A stretch of DNA of 64,000 nucleotides from Actinoplanes sp. NBC_00393 (lineage in GTDB: Bacteria > Actinomycetota > Actinomycetes > Mycobacteriales > Micromonosporaceae), in assembly GCF_036053395.1 (NCBI RefSeq), contig NZ_CP107942.1, positions 8,829,001 to 8,893,000 on the forward strand. The letters run 5' to 3'. Position 1 is the first letter of the stretch; every line of letters starts with the position of its first letter. The position numbers and the translations under genes were made by a program. Below the pieces are notes generated by a model. That model was not told where the DNA came from. It made no database searches and saw only the letters and a program-made list of their open reading frames with translations. Positions 41,701 to 49,880 of the stretch are shown here, piece after piece.

Positions 41701-42631
41701 GCCGGCCCGCGGCGGAAGACCGAAGAGGGAGCGCTTCACCGTCACCGTCGACGGTCGCGATCTGGAGGTGTCCAACCTCGACAAGCTGATGTATCCGGCG
41801 GCCGGATTCACCAAGGGCGAGGTGATCGATTACTACACCAGGATCGCCCCGGTGCTGCTGCCGCACCTGCGCGACCGGGCGGTCACCCGGATCCGCTTTC
41901 CCAACGGCGTCGAGGGCGCCCACTTCTTCGAGAAGAACAAGCCGGGGGGTACGCCGGACTGGGTCCGCCTCGAGACGCTTCCGGTGCCCGGCTCGACGAA
42001 GAGCCGGGAAACCATCGACTTCGTGGTCGTCGACGACCTGCCCACCCTGGTCTGGCTCGCCAACCTCGCGGCGATCGAGCTGCACACCCCGCAGTGGCGG
42101 ATCGGCGCCGACCCGGACCTGATGGTCGTCGACCTCGACCCGGGCGCGCCGGCCGGGCTCAAGGAGTGCTGCGCGGTGGCGACCCTGATGCGGGACCGGC
42201 TCGCCGAGGACGGGATCGACGCCTACCCCAAGACGTCCGGGAAGAAGGGGATGCAACTGTGCTGCCCCGTCTCCGGCACGCAGAACGCCGAGGTCGTCTC
42301 GGCGTACGCCAAAAAGGTCGCGGACGAGCTGGCGGCGCTCGTGCCCGGCTCGATCACCGCGAAGATGGCGAAAGCCATTCGCCCCGGCAAGATCTTCATC
42401 GACTGGAGCCAGAACAACGCGGCGAAGACGACCGTGACGCCGTATTCGTTGCGGGCGGGCGAACGGCCGACCGGTTCCGCGCCGCTGACCTGGGACGAGG
42501 TCATCGCGATGGCGACCGGCGAGATGGCGGCCCGCCAGTTCGGGGCCGGTGAGGTGCTGGAACGCGCCGAGCAGCACGGTGACCTGCTCGCCGATCTTCT
42601 TCACCACGGACCAGCGGTACCCACAGTTTGA
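41693..42631 (+). CDS. NHEJ polymerase/primase (LigD polymerase-domain type)
   Basis: 312 aa from ATG at 41693, overlapping the ligase stop by 8 bp. It is a stand-alone PolDom of the archaeo-eukaryotic primase fold that fills gaps during end joining. LEVSNLDKLMYPAAG opens the domain and DLMVVDLDPG carries the DxD metal ligands. The following motif reads TSGKKGMQL: Gln188 stands where P. aeruginosa and M. tuberculosis LigD have a His. FIDWSQNNAAKTTVTPYSLRA is the conserved C-terminal block. It is translationally coupled to the ligase, so the two probably act as a pair. Confidence 0.93.
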   Translation: MAEPARGGRPKRERFTVTVDGRDLEVSNLDKLMYPAAGFTKGEVIDYYTRIAPVLLPHLRDRAVTRIRFPNGVEGAHFFEKNKPGGTPDWVRLETLPVPGSTKSRETIDFVVVDDLPTLVWLANLAAIELHTPQWRIGADPDLMVVDLDPGAPAGLKECCAVATLMRDRLAEDGIDAYPKTSGKKGMQLCCPVSGTQNAEVVSAYAKKVADELAALVPGSITAKMAKAIRPGKIFIDWSQNNAAKTTVTPYSLRAGERPTGSAPLTWDEVIAMATGEMAARQFGAGEVLERAEQHGDLLADLLHHGPAVPTV

Positions 42632-42680
42632 TCGACTCCGATACAGTGCCGTCGCATCCTTCTCAAGCGGGGGTTCCACT

Positions 42681-43568
42681 GTGGGCGTTCTCCGTGGCGC
42701 CGCGATCGCGGCGTTCTCCATCTCTCTGGTCCTCGGGACCGCGGCTCTGGCCTCGGCAGACGAAGCCGACACGCAGGGCCCGACCGTCCAGATCCGCTGG
42801 GGCGTGCCGGCGGCGCCGAACGTGATCGGCAAGGGTTTTCAGACCCTGCAGACCGACATCTCGGACCCGTCCGGGGTCGACCAGGTCAGCTGGTTCGTCG
42901 ACGGCGCGTTGCGCTCCCACGATCGGTACCTGCACTACGACTTCGGTGCCACCCAGCGCACCGCCGAGATCGAACTCTGGGCCACCGACGTCGAGGGCAA
43001 TCAGACCGTGACGAAATTCCCGGTCACCGTCGACGCGACCCCGCCCAAGCTCACCGCGGTCAAGCCGGCGGCCAACAGCCGGGTCCGGGGCAAGCCGGTG
43101 ACTGCGACGATCACCCTCAGCGATCTCTCCCGGGACATGTACGTCATACCCGAGAGCAACCTGGCGAAGCCGCTGCGTGCCGCGCCGTGGACGGCGAAGT
43201 TCCCGATCTACGACGACGGCCGGTACCGGCTCGGCTGGTGGGTCTACGACGCCTGGGGCAACCAGGCGGTGGTCTACCAGAGCCTCGTCGCCGACAACAC
43301 CGGGCCGAAGCTCACGGTGACCAAGGCTCCGAAGAACAAGGCCAAGGTCAAGGGCACCGTCAAGGTCACCGCGACGGCGAGCGACGCGGCCGGGGTCGCC
43401 CGGGTCGAGCTGCTGATCAACGGCAAGGTGGTGGCCAGGGACGTGAAGTCGGCCTACCAGTTCTCGATCAACACCAAGAAGTACGGGAAGACGATCAAGG
43501 TGCGGCTCCGGGCGTACGACCGGCTCGGGAACGTGACCGCGACCAGCGTGCGCACCTGGCACCGCTGA
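42681..43568 (+). CDS. Secreted Ig-like repeat protein
   Basis: 295 aa from GTG at 42681. VGVLRGAAIAAFSISLVLGTAALASA is a Sec signal peptide. The mature protein has two or three bacterial Ig-like domains, recognisable by DISDPSGVDQVSWFVDGA, VTVDATPPKLTAVKPA and TASDAAGVARVELLINGKVV. These units commonly serve in surface attachment or as spacers. No catalytic domain exists, so it is probably a binding or structural exoprotein. It follows the ligase-polymerase pair by 49 bp but has its own GC-rich leader. Confidence 0.8.
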   Translation: MGVLRGAAIAAFSISLVLGTAALASADEADTQGPTVQIRWGVPAAPNVIGKGFQTLQTDISDPSGVDQVSWFVDGALRSHDRYLHYDFGATQRTAEIELWATDVEGNQTVTKFPVTVDATPPKLTAVKPAANSRVRGKPVTATITLSDLSRDMYVIPESNLAKPLRAAPWTAKFPIYDDGRYRLGWWVYDAWGNQAVVYQSLVADNTGPKLTVTKAPKNKAKVKGTVKVTATASDAAGVARVELLINGKVVARDVKSAYQFSINTKKYGKTIKVRLRAYDRLGNVTATSVRTWHR

Positions 43569-43636
43569 CCCGATCGCGGGTCGCCGCTTGCTGATGGGCC
43601 AGACTGGGTCGGTCAGCAGGCGGCGACGGGAGAAGC

Positions 43637-44356
43637 ATGGCTGAGCGGGTGCCCGCCTACCGACGGATCGCCGTCGACCTGGCCGGCCGGATCCGGGACG
43701 GGGAGTATCGGCCGGGCGACGCGCTGCCGCCGCAGCGGGAGCTCAGTACGCGATACGGCGTGACGCTGATGACCCTGCGCCAGGCCCTCCAGGAGCTGCG
43801 CGACGACGGCCTGATCGTGCAGCAGCCGGGCCGCGGGACGTACGTCGCACCGGCTCAGGCCGCTTACCGGGTGGACACCCTGCGCAGCTTCGTCGACGAC
43901 CTGCGCGAGCAGGGCCACGAGGTGTCCACCGAGGTGCTGGCCGCCGCGGTGGAGTCGGTGCCCGAGCCCGGCCTGCGCCTGACCCGTCTGCGCCGCCTCG
44001 GCGGGCAGCCGGCGATCCACCAGACGTCCTGGGTCCCATCGCCCCACGCGGATGCAGTGAGCAGCGCGGACTTCAGCACGAAGTCGCTGTACGCCGCGCT
44101 CGCCGAGGCCGGCGTGACGATCGTGCGCGCCTCCGAACGGATCGTCCCGGGGCTGCTCGACGAGTCCGTCGCTGCCCATCTGGAACGGCCGGTGGGCAGC
44201 CCGATCTTCGTCAGCGAGCGCACCACGTACGCCCTGGACGGCCGCCCGGTGGTCGTCGACCGGGCGGTCATCCTCGGCGATCTCCTGGAGATCCGAGCGG
44301 AGCGGGCCGCGACCCGCCTCTCCCTGCAGTGGGGCCGCTCAGTCGACCTGCGGTAG
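43637..44356 (+). CDS. GntR-family regulator (HutC/UTRA type)
   Basis: 239 aa from ATG at 43637 with GGGAG. The winged helix is clear: PAYRRIAVDLAGRIRDGEYRPGDALPPQRELSTRYGV, TLMTLRQALQELRDDGLIVQQPGRGTYV. The C-terminal UTRA-like ligand domain begins at about residue 85 (FVDDLREQGHEVSTEV) and contains RLRRLGGQPAIHQTSWVP. HutC-type regulators sense small metabolites. Its stop overlaps the XPB gene tail by 18 bp (convergent). The target is unknown. Confidence 0.9.
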   Translation: MAERVPAYRRIAVDLAGRIRDGEYRPGDALPPQRELSTRYGVTLMTLRQALQELRDDGLIVQQPGRGTYVAPAQAAYRVDTLRSFVDDLREQGHEVSTEVLAAAVESVPEPGLRLTRLRRLGGQPAIHQTSWVPSPHADAVSSADFSTKSLYAALAEAGVTIVRASERIVPGLLDESVAAHLERPVGSPIFVSERTTYALDGRPVVVDRAVILGDLLEIRAERAATRLSLQWGRSVDLR

Positions 44357-46000
44357 CGGCGGGCCGAGAACATCGTCGGCGTCGACGATGGTGTATGCGT
44401 AGCCCTGCTCGGCGAGGAAGCGCTGGCGGTGCGCCGCGTACTCGGTGTCGATGGTGTCCCGGGAGACGACCGTGTAGAAGTGCGCCTGCCGGCCGTCACC
44501 CTTGGGCCGCAGGACCCGGCCGAGACGCTGTGCCTCCTCCTGGCGGGAGCCGAAGGTACCGGAGACCTGGATCGCCACCGCTGCCTCGGGCAGATCGATG
44601 GAGAAGTTGCCGACCTTCGACAGCACCAGCGTCCGCAGTGATCCGTCGCGGAACGCGTCGAAGAGCCGCTCCCGCTCCTTGTTCGTGGTGGAGCCCTCGA
44701 CGATCGGGGCGTCCAGATATTCGCCCAGCTGGTGCAGCTGGTCCAGGAAGCCGCCGATGACCAGCACCTGCTCGTCCGGGTGCTTCTCGACCAGGGCCTT
44801 GACCACCGGCAGTTTGGTCCGTGCGGTGGCCGCCATCCGGTAGCGTTCCTCGGCTTCGGCCACCGCGTACGACATGCGTTCGGCGTCGGTGAGGGTGACC
44901 CGGACCTCGACGCACTCGGCCGGGGCGATCCAGCCCTGTGCCTCGATGTCCTTCCACGGGGCGTCGTAGCGTTTCGGGCCGATCAGCGAGAAGACGTCGC
45001 CTTCCCGGCCGTCCTCGCGTACCAGGGTGGCGGTCAGGCCGAGCCGGCGCCGGGCCTGCAGGTCCGCGGTGAAGCGGAAGATCGGCGCGGGCAGCAGGTG
45101 CACCTCGTCGTAGACGACCAGGCCCCAGTCGCGGGCGCCGAACAGGTCCAGGTGGGTGAAGGCGCCGCCGCGACGGGAGGTGAGCACCTGGTACGTCGCG
45201 ATGGTGACCGGGCGGATCTCCTTGCGCTCGCCGCTGTACTCCCCGATCTCCTCCTCGGTGAGCGTGGTCCGGGCGAGCAGCTCCCGCTTCCACTGCCGGC
45301 CCGCGACGGTGTTGGTCACCAGGATCAGCGTCGTCGCTTTCGCCGTCGCCATGGCCGCGGCGCCGACCAGCGTCTTACCGGCGCCGCAGGGCAGCACCAC
45401 GACGCCGGAACCACCGGCCCAGAAGCCGTCCACGGCCTCCTGCTGGTACGACCGCAGCGTCCAGCCGTCCTGCTTCAGCTCGATTGCGTGGGCCTCACCG
45501 TCGACGTAACCGGCCAGGTCCTCGGCCGGCCAGCCGAGCTTGAGCAGGGCCTGCTTCAGCCGGCCACGCTCGGAGCCGTGCACCGCGATCGTCTCGTCGT
45601 CGATCCGGGCGCCGAGCATCCCGGCCAGCTTCTTCGACTTCGCCACCTCGATCAGCACGATCTTGTCGAGGCCGCGCAGGACCAGGCCGTGCACCGGGTC
45701 GTTGAGCAGCTGCAACCGGCCGTAGCGGTCCATCGTCTCGGCGACGTCGACCAGCAGCGCGTGCGGCACCGGATAGCGGGAGAACTTGATCAGCGCGTCG
45801 ACCACGCTCTCCGCGTCGTGCCCGGCGGCCCGCGAGTTCCACAGGCCCAGTGGGGTCAACCTGTACGTGTGGACGTGCTCCGGCGACCGCTCCAGCTCCG
45901 CGAACGGCGCGATCGCCATCCGGCAGGCATGCGCGTCCGGATGGTCCACCTCCAGGAGCAGGGTCTTGTCCGACTGCACGATCAGTGGTCCGCCGCTCAC
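44339..46000 (-). CDS. DNA repair helicase XPB
   Basis: 553 aa from GTG at 46000 (VSGGPLIVQSDKTLLLEVDHP), matching the start of M. tuberculosis XPB (Rv0861c). It is a 3'-5' SF2 helicase. The damage-recognition-like N-terminal domain comes first. Walker A is VLPCGAGKTLV (about residue 205), motif II is YDEVH, the RED motif lies in LVREDGREGD, and motif VI is QRLGRVLRPKG. The thumb-like region is present. Upstream on the same strand is the WYL helicase-associated gene, as in mycobacteria, but with a hairpin terminator between them. Presumed role is nucleotide excision or other DNA repair. Confidence 0.95.
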   Translation of the reverse strand: MSGGPLIVQSDKTLLLEVDHPDAHACRMAIAPFAELERSPEHVHTYRLTPLGLWNSRAAGHDAESVVDALIKFSRYPVPHALLVDVAETMDRYGRLQLLNDPVHGLVLRGLDKIVLIEVAKSKKLAGMLGARIDDETIAVHGSERGRLKQALLKLGWPAEDLAGYVDGEAHAIELKQDGWTLRSYQQEAVDGFWAGGSGVVVLPCGAGKTLVGAAAMATAKATTLILVTNTVAGRQWKRELLARTTLTEEEIGEYSGERKEIRPVTIATYQVLTSRRGGAFTHLDLFGARDWGLVVYDEVHLLPAPIFRFTADLQARRRLGLTATLVREDGREGDVFSLIGPKRYDAPWKDIEAQGWIAPAECVEVRVTLTDAERMSYAVAEAEERYRMAATARTKLPVVKALVEKHPDEQVLVIGGFLDQLHQLGEYLDAPIVEGSTTNKERERLFDAFRDGSLRTLVLSKVGNFSIDLPEAAVAIQVSGTFGSRQEEAQRLGRVLRPKGDGRQAHFYTVVSRDTIDTEYAAHRQRFLAEQGYAYTIVDADDVLGPPLPQVD

Positions 46001-46022
46001 GCGTACACCCTTCGCCTTCGTC

Positions 46023-46046
46023 TGGTCAGGCCGAAAAGGCCGACCA
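46023..46046 (-). promoter_or_regulatory. Leader hairpin before the XPB gene
   Basis: TGGTC-A-GGCC, loop, GGCC-GACCA with a single bulged base. It lies 23-46 bases upstream of the XPB start codon on the transcribed strand, so it would fold in the 5' leader. A regulatory role is only a possibility. Confidence 0.35.
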
Positions 46047-46104
46047 TCCAGTCTGCCACGGAAATCGGATGCAACATTTCCGGTCGCCGGGGCGTGTATA
46101 GGAG

Positions 46105-46140
46105 GCCGGGTCGTGCCACAACGGGGGTGCACGACCCGGC
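46105..46140 (-). terminator. 12-bp hairpin terminator after the helicase-associated gene
   Basis: GCCGGGTCGTGC (46105-46116) pairs exactly with GCACGACCCGGC (46129-46140). It is 6 bases beyond the minus-strand stop at 46147 and suggests that the XPB gene has its own promoter. Confidence 0.8.
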
Positions 46141-46146
46141 AAAAAC

Positions 46147-48537
46147 CTATTCCTCGGTCACCGCGGCGGTGATCCGGTGCAGGGCGAAGGTGTGCAGCGA
46201 CTCGCCACGCTCGTCCTCCGCACGCAGGTAACCGGCGCTCAGCGACACCGGGCGGACCAGCCGGGAGAGCGTGGCGCCGTGCGAGTCCACGTACCCCACC
46301 CAGACCTTGGCCTTGTCCCGCACGGCCTGCTGAAGCACCGCCATGGCCTGCGAATGCTGCTGTACCGCGGTCAGGCCCGGCCCGGCCTGGCCGTGCGCGG
46401 CGCGCACGGTGACCGGCGCGCGACGTGCGGCCCGGGTGGCGATGTCACCGCGCCGCAGCTGTTCCACCACGCCGGCCAGACGGGGGCCGGCCAACATCGG
46501 CGGTCCCGGTGGTTCGGCGATTCTCGGGGTACGCGTAGGCGCGCGCCGAGCCTTCGGCCGGGACAGCATGGTCGCGCCGCCGACGTCCTCGGCGACCGGG
46601 GCGTACCCTGCCTCCCGCAGCGCGCCCAGCAACCGTGCCACCGGGCGCGGGCTGACCAGCACCGTCGGTGCGATCCGGCGCAGGTCCACGGTGCTCAGCC
46701 GCTTGTCCGCCAGCACCTCGGTGAGCAGCGCCTCGTCGTCGCTGCGCAGGTAGGAGCCGGCCGAGCCGCTGCGCAACCCGCCGTGCTTACGGGCGGTGTC
46801 GTCGATCAGGTAGGTCAGCGTCTGCGGCACCGGCGTGCGGGACCGGCGGCGGAAGAGCCGGTGCAGGTCATCGGCGCTATAGCCGACGTCCAGCGCGCGC
46901 CGCACACTCGCCGGCGTCACCCGGAACACGCTTGCGCCACCCGCCGACTCCGGCTCCGCCACGTCGTCCAGCTCGGCGCCGAGCTCCGGCTCCGGCGGGC
47001 CGGGCACGACCACGGTGAGGTCGGCCTGGACCAGGAAATGATCGACCGGCACGGGCAGCAGGTGGTCCAGCGCGCGGACGGCGTCGGGCGGGGCATCCTC
47101 CGGATGCACCCCCAGCGGGTCACCCTCGTCCGGGTCGGGCCCGGCCAGCAACAACCGGGCGTACGAGGTGAGCGCTCCCAGCCCGGTGATGCCGAGGAGG
47201 ACCGCTCCGGCGTACGCATCCCGGTGGGCCATCTCCCGGCCGCGGGCCCGCCGTGGCGCCTGCCAGGCCAGCAACGCCATCAGGTCGTCGACGGACGGGG
47301 CGGCGCCCGGCTCCAGGTCGGCCAGCGCGTTCAGCGCCTCCCGGCGGGCCTGCGGCGCACCGGCCCGCTCGGCGTCCGGTGCGAGCGCGTTGATCGGGCG
47401 GTCCCGGTCGTCGCGGCGGCCGATCAGGCCGGTCTGCCGGGTCATCATCAGCCAGGCCCGGGTCAGCGCGGTCCAGCGGTGCGCGACGCTGGAGGCGCGC
47501 CACAGGTCGTACGCCCCGGTGGGCAGGAAGACGTCCTGCGCGGCCCCGGTGGCGGAGCGGCCCGCGCTCACCTCGGACTCGCCGAGCAGGCCGGCCGTGT
47601 ACGCCGTCTCGACCAGCAGGGCGGCGCCGGCCTCGTCCACCCCGGCGGCGCGGGCCAGCCGCTTCAGGTCGCGGACGCCCAGGCCGCCGGCGCGCAGGAC
47701 CGGGGCGGCCTCGGCGGCCAGGGCCTCGAGGATCGCCTCGGTGGCGCGTACCGCCTCCATCGCCTGCCCGGCGCCGGCCGAGTCGGCGGCCTTGCGGTCG
47801 CGGACCGTGGCCTCCGGGATCGGCGGGAACGGGCGCAGCGGGCCGAGCGGGCCGGTGTCGCGGCGCAGCAGCATGCCCACCTCGCGGGGCAGCTCGACCA
47901 GCTCGCCGTCCGGGCGCGGGGCCCGGCCGGCCTCCGAGACCGGGACCAGGACGTGCTCGTCGACCAGCCAGCGGATGGGCTCGGCCACCGCCTCCCGGTT
48001 CAGTGCCCCGATCGGGGGACCCGCGGCCAGCCGGTCGAGGACCGCGCGGGCGCCGGCGGGCGCGGCGAGGATGGTGCGGCGCAGCTTGGCCGGGTCCGCG
48101 CAGAGCACGGCGGCCTGCGGATCGAGATAGTCGGCGGGGCGGCCGAGGCCGGCCGGGTAGGGCGACGTGACCTCGTCGACCGCGCCGACGACCTGCAGCG
48201 CCTCCGGCGGGCCGTGCAGCAGGAAGCGGACCCGGAGACGGTCGATCGCCACCCGGACGTCGTCGGCGGACACCTCCGAGGTGAGCTCGAGGATCGCGTC
48301 GACCGAGGTCAGCGCGGTGTCGGCGGCCCGGCTGAGGCGGGCCGCGTCCAGGATCAGCAGGGTGAACTCGTCCAGGCCGTCCAGGCAGCGGGCGACCGAG
48401 TTACGGGACTGGGCGCGTACGGCTAGTGCCGAGATGTCGGCCGGCACCGGGACGACCAGATCAGGGCGCAGCTGTATCAGCGCGCCCAACGCCTCGTCGG
48501 GCAGCGACCGGAGTTGATCGGCGAATGTGGTGGCCAT
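46147..48537 (-). CDS. Helicase-associated protein with C-terminal WYL-like domain (Rv0862c type)
   Basis: 796 aa from ATG at 48537 (MATTFADQLRSLPDEALGALIQLRPDL); three codons further upstream is another ATG. This long protein always neighbours XPB in actinobacteria (Rv0862c beside Rv0861c). The N-terminal half is helical with winged-helix-like parts, and the middle is annotated elsewhere as XPB/Ssl2-like helicase C-terminal domain. The last 90 residues form a WYL-like domain (KVWVGYVDSHGATLSRLVRPVSL, LRAEDERGE). It lacks Walker motifs. WYL domains bind nucleic acid or ligands, so it may guide or regulate the repair helicase. Confidence 0.88.
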   Translation of the reverse strand: MATTFADQLRSLPDEALGALIQLRPDLVVPVPADISALAVRAQSRNSVARCLDGLDEFTLLILDAARLSRAADTALTSVDAILELTSEVSADDVRVAIDRLRVRFLLHGPPEALQVVGAVDEVTSPYPAGLGRPADYLDPQAAVLCADPAKLRRTILAAPAGARAVLDRLAAGPPIGALNREAVAEPIRWLVDEHVLVPVSEAGRAPRPDGELVELPREVGMLLRRDTGPLGPLRPFPPIPEATVRDRKAADSAGAGQAMEAVRATEAILEALAAEAAPVLRAGGLGVRDLKRLARAAGVDEAGAALLVETAYTAGLLGESEVSAGRSATGAAQDVFLPTGAYDLWRASSVAHRWTALTRAWLMMTRQTGLIGRRDDRDRPINALAPDAERAGAPQARREALNALADLEPGAAPSVDDLMALLAWQAPRRARGREMAHRDAYAGAVLLGITGLGALTSYARLLLAGPDPDEGDPLGVHPEDAPPDAVRALDHLLPVPVDHFLVQADLTVVVPGPPEPELGAELDDVAEPESAGGASVFRVTPASVRRALDVGYSADDLHRLFRRRSRTPVPQTLTYLIDDTARKHGGLRSGSAGSYLRSDDEALLTEVLADKRLSTVDLRRIAPTVLVSPRPVARLLGALREAGYAPVAEDVGGATMLSRPKARRAPTRTPRIAEPPGPPMLAGPRLAGVVEQLRRGDIATRAARRAPVTVRAAHGQAGPGLTAVQQHSQAMAVLQQAVRDKAKVWVGYVDSHGATLSRLVRPVSLSAGYLRAEDERGESLHTFALHRITAAVTEE

Positions 48538-48616
48538 CGTCTTCAACGCTAACGTTCATGGGACGATGGTGGTGGGTCCGGGCGTGGCCGGACCGCTATG
48601 GCGAGGAGGAGCGAAC

Positions 48617-48820
48617 GTGGCGTCAAAGGCCAAGATGCCGGGCACCCAGGTGTCTGTCAGCGCGAAGAGCAGCCCGCGTGGCGTGGACATGAAGGGCCAG
48701 ATGCACGTCTCCGAGCTGATCTCCGATCGGGCCGCTGCTCCGTCCCCGTTCGGTGACGACATCACCTTCCCGCTGCCGGTGGACCGCCTGACCTACACGC
48801 CGACCTTCACCCAGGAATGA
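48617..48820 (+). CDS. Small conserved-looking hypothetical protein
   Basis: 67 aa from GTG at 48617 with GAGGAGGAGC directly upstream, a strong reason to accept it. Sequence features: a basic, Ser-rich start (ASKAKMPGTQVSVSAKSSPRG) and an ending TFPLPVDRLTYTPTFTQE with no membrane segment. Its stop overlaps the ATG of the HAD gene (ATGA), so the two are coupled. I do not recognise the family. Confidence 0.75.
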   Translation: MASKAKMPGTQVSVSAKSSPRGVDMKGQMHVSELISDRAAAPSPFGDDITFPLPVDRLTYTPTFTQE

Positions 48821-49443
48821 CGCCTGCGGTCGGGTTCGACCTGGACATGACCTTGATCGACTCCCGGCCGGGGATCGCGGCGGCCTATCGGGCGCTCACC
48901 GACCGGACGGGTGTGCATGTCGACGCCGACCTCGCGGTGACCCGGCTCGGCCCGCCGCTGCGAACCGAGCTGGGGTACTGGTTCCCGGCCGAGGAGATCG
49001 AGGAAGCCGTCGTCACCTACCGGGCGCTCTACCCGGAGTACGCGATCCGGCCGACCGTGCCGACCCCCGGCGCCGTCGAGGCGCTGGACGCGGTTCGGGC
49101 GGCCGGTCTGCGTACCGTCGTGGTGACCTCGAAACTCGGCCGGCTGGCCCATCTGCACCTCGACCACCTGGGCATGCACGCCGACGAGCTGGCCGGCGAC
49201 CTGTTCGCCGAGGGCAAGGCGACCGCGCTGGTGGAACACGGTGTGCGGTGGTACGTGGGAGACCACGTGGCAGACATGGTGGCCGCTCGTACCGCCGGGA
49301 TCCCGGGCATCGGGGTGACCACCGGTCCGTGCTCCGAGCAGGACCTTCTGGACGCCGGAGCGTCGTACGTTCTGCCGGATCTCACGGGGTTCCCCGCACT
49401 GCTGGGTGAGATTGCGGTTGGGTCCCGGCCAACGTCTGGATAG
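48817..49443 (+). CDS. HAD-superfamily phosphatase
   Basis: 208 aa from ATG at 48817. Motif I GFDLDMTLID holds the nucleophilic Asp. A helical cap follows (residues about 17-85). Motif II is VVVTSK, motif III Lys is EGKATAL, and motif IV is WYVGDHVADM. Similar to phosphoglycolate phosphatase-like HADs; the physiological substrate is unknown. It is coupled to the preceding small gene and followed by the cold-shock gene. Confidence 0.92.
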   Translation: MTPAVGFDLDMTLIDSRPGIAAAYRALTDRTGVHVDADLAVTRLGPPLRTELGYWFPAEEIEEAVVTYRALYPEYAIRPTVPTPGAVEALDAVRAAGLRTVVVTSKLGRLAHLHLDHLGMHADELAGDLFAEGKATALVEHGVRWYVGDHVADMVAARTAGIPGIGVTTGPCSEQDLLDAGASYVLPDLTGFPALLGEIAVGSRPTSG

Positions 49444-49489
49444 CCTTGCCGTGAGCAGTTGTGTCCATTGAGTGAAGTTGAGGTCAGCG

Positions 49490-49876
49490 GTGCCCACGGG
49501 TCGAGTGAAGTGGTACGACGCTACGAAGGGATTCGGGTTCGTCACCAGCGATGAGGGCGGTGACGTGTTCCTGCCCAAGGGCGCGCTGCCGGCGGGGGTC
49601 ACCGAGCTGAAGAACGGTCAGCGGATCGAGTTCGGCGTCGTGGACAGCCGTAAGGGCGCCCAGGCGCTCGGCGTGAAACTGCTGGACGCTCCGCCGTCAC
49701 TGGCCGAGTTGCGCCGCCGCCCGGCGGACGAGCTGGCCAGCATGATCGAAGACATGATCAAGGTGCTGGAGAGCCAGGTGCAGCCGGCGTTGCAGCGCGG
49801 CCGCTACCCCGACAAGAAGACCGCGCAGAAGATCGCGCAGCTCGTCCACGCGGTCGCCCGCGAGTTCGAGATCTAG
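49490..49876 (+). CDS. Cold-shock domain protein with C-terminal extension
   Basis: 128 aa from GTG at 49490 (VPTGRVKWYDATKGFGFVTSDEG). RNP1-like KGFGFV and RNP2-like DVFLPKGAL are present, so it binds single-stranded nucleic acid. A helical extension of about 60 residues follows (SLAELRRRPADELASMIEDMIKVLES), as in M. tuberculosis Rv0871 (CspB) and SCO4325. Its likely terminator hairpin lies inside the 3' end of the convergent mqnD gene, whose stop is 4 bases away. Confidence 0.92.
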   Translation: MPTGRVKWYDATKGFGFVTSDEGGDVFLPKGALPAGVTELKNGQRIEFGVVDSRKGAQALGVKLLDAPPSLAELRRRPADELASMIEDMIKVLESQVQPALQRGRYPDKKTAQKIAQLVHAVAREFEI

Positions 49877-49880
49877 AGCT

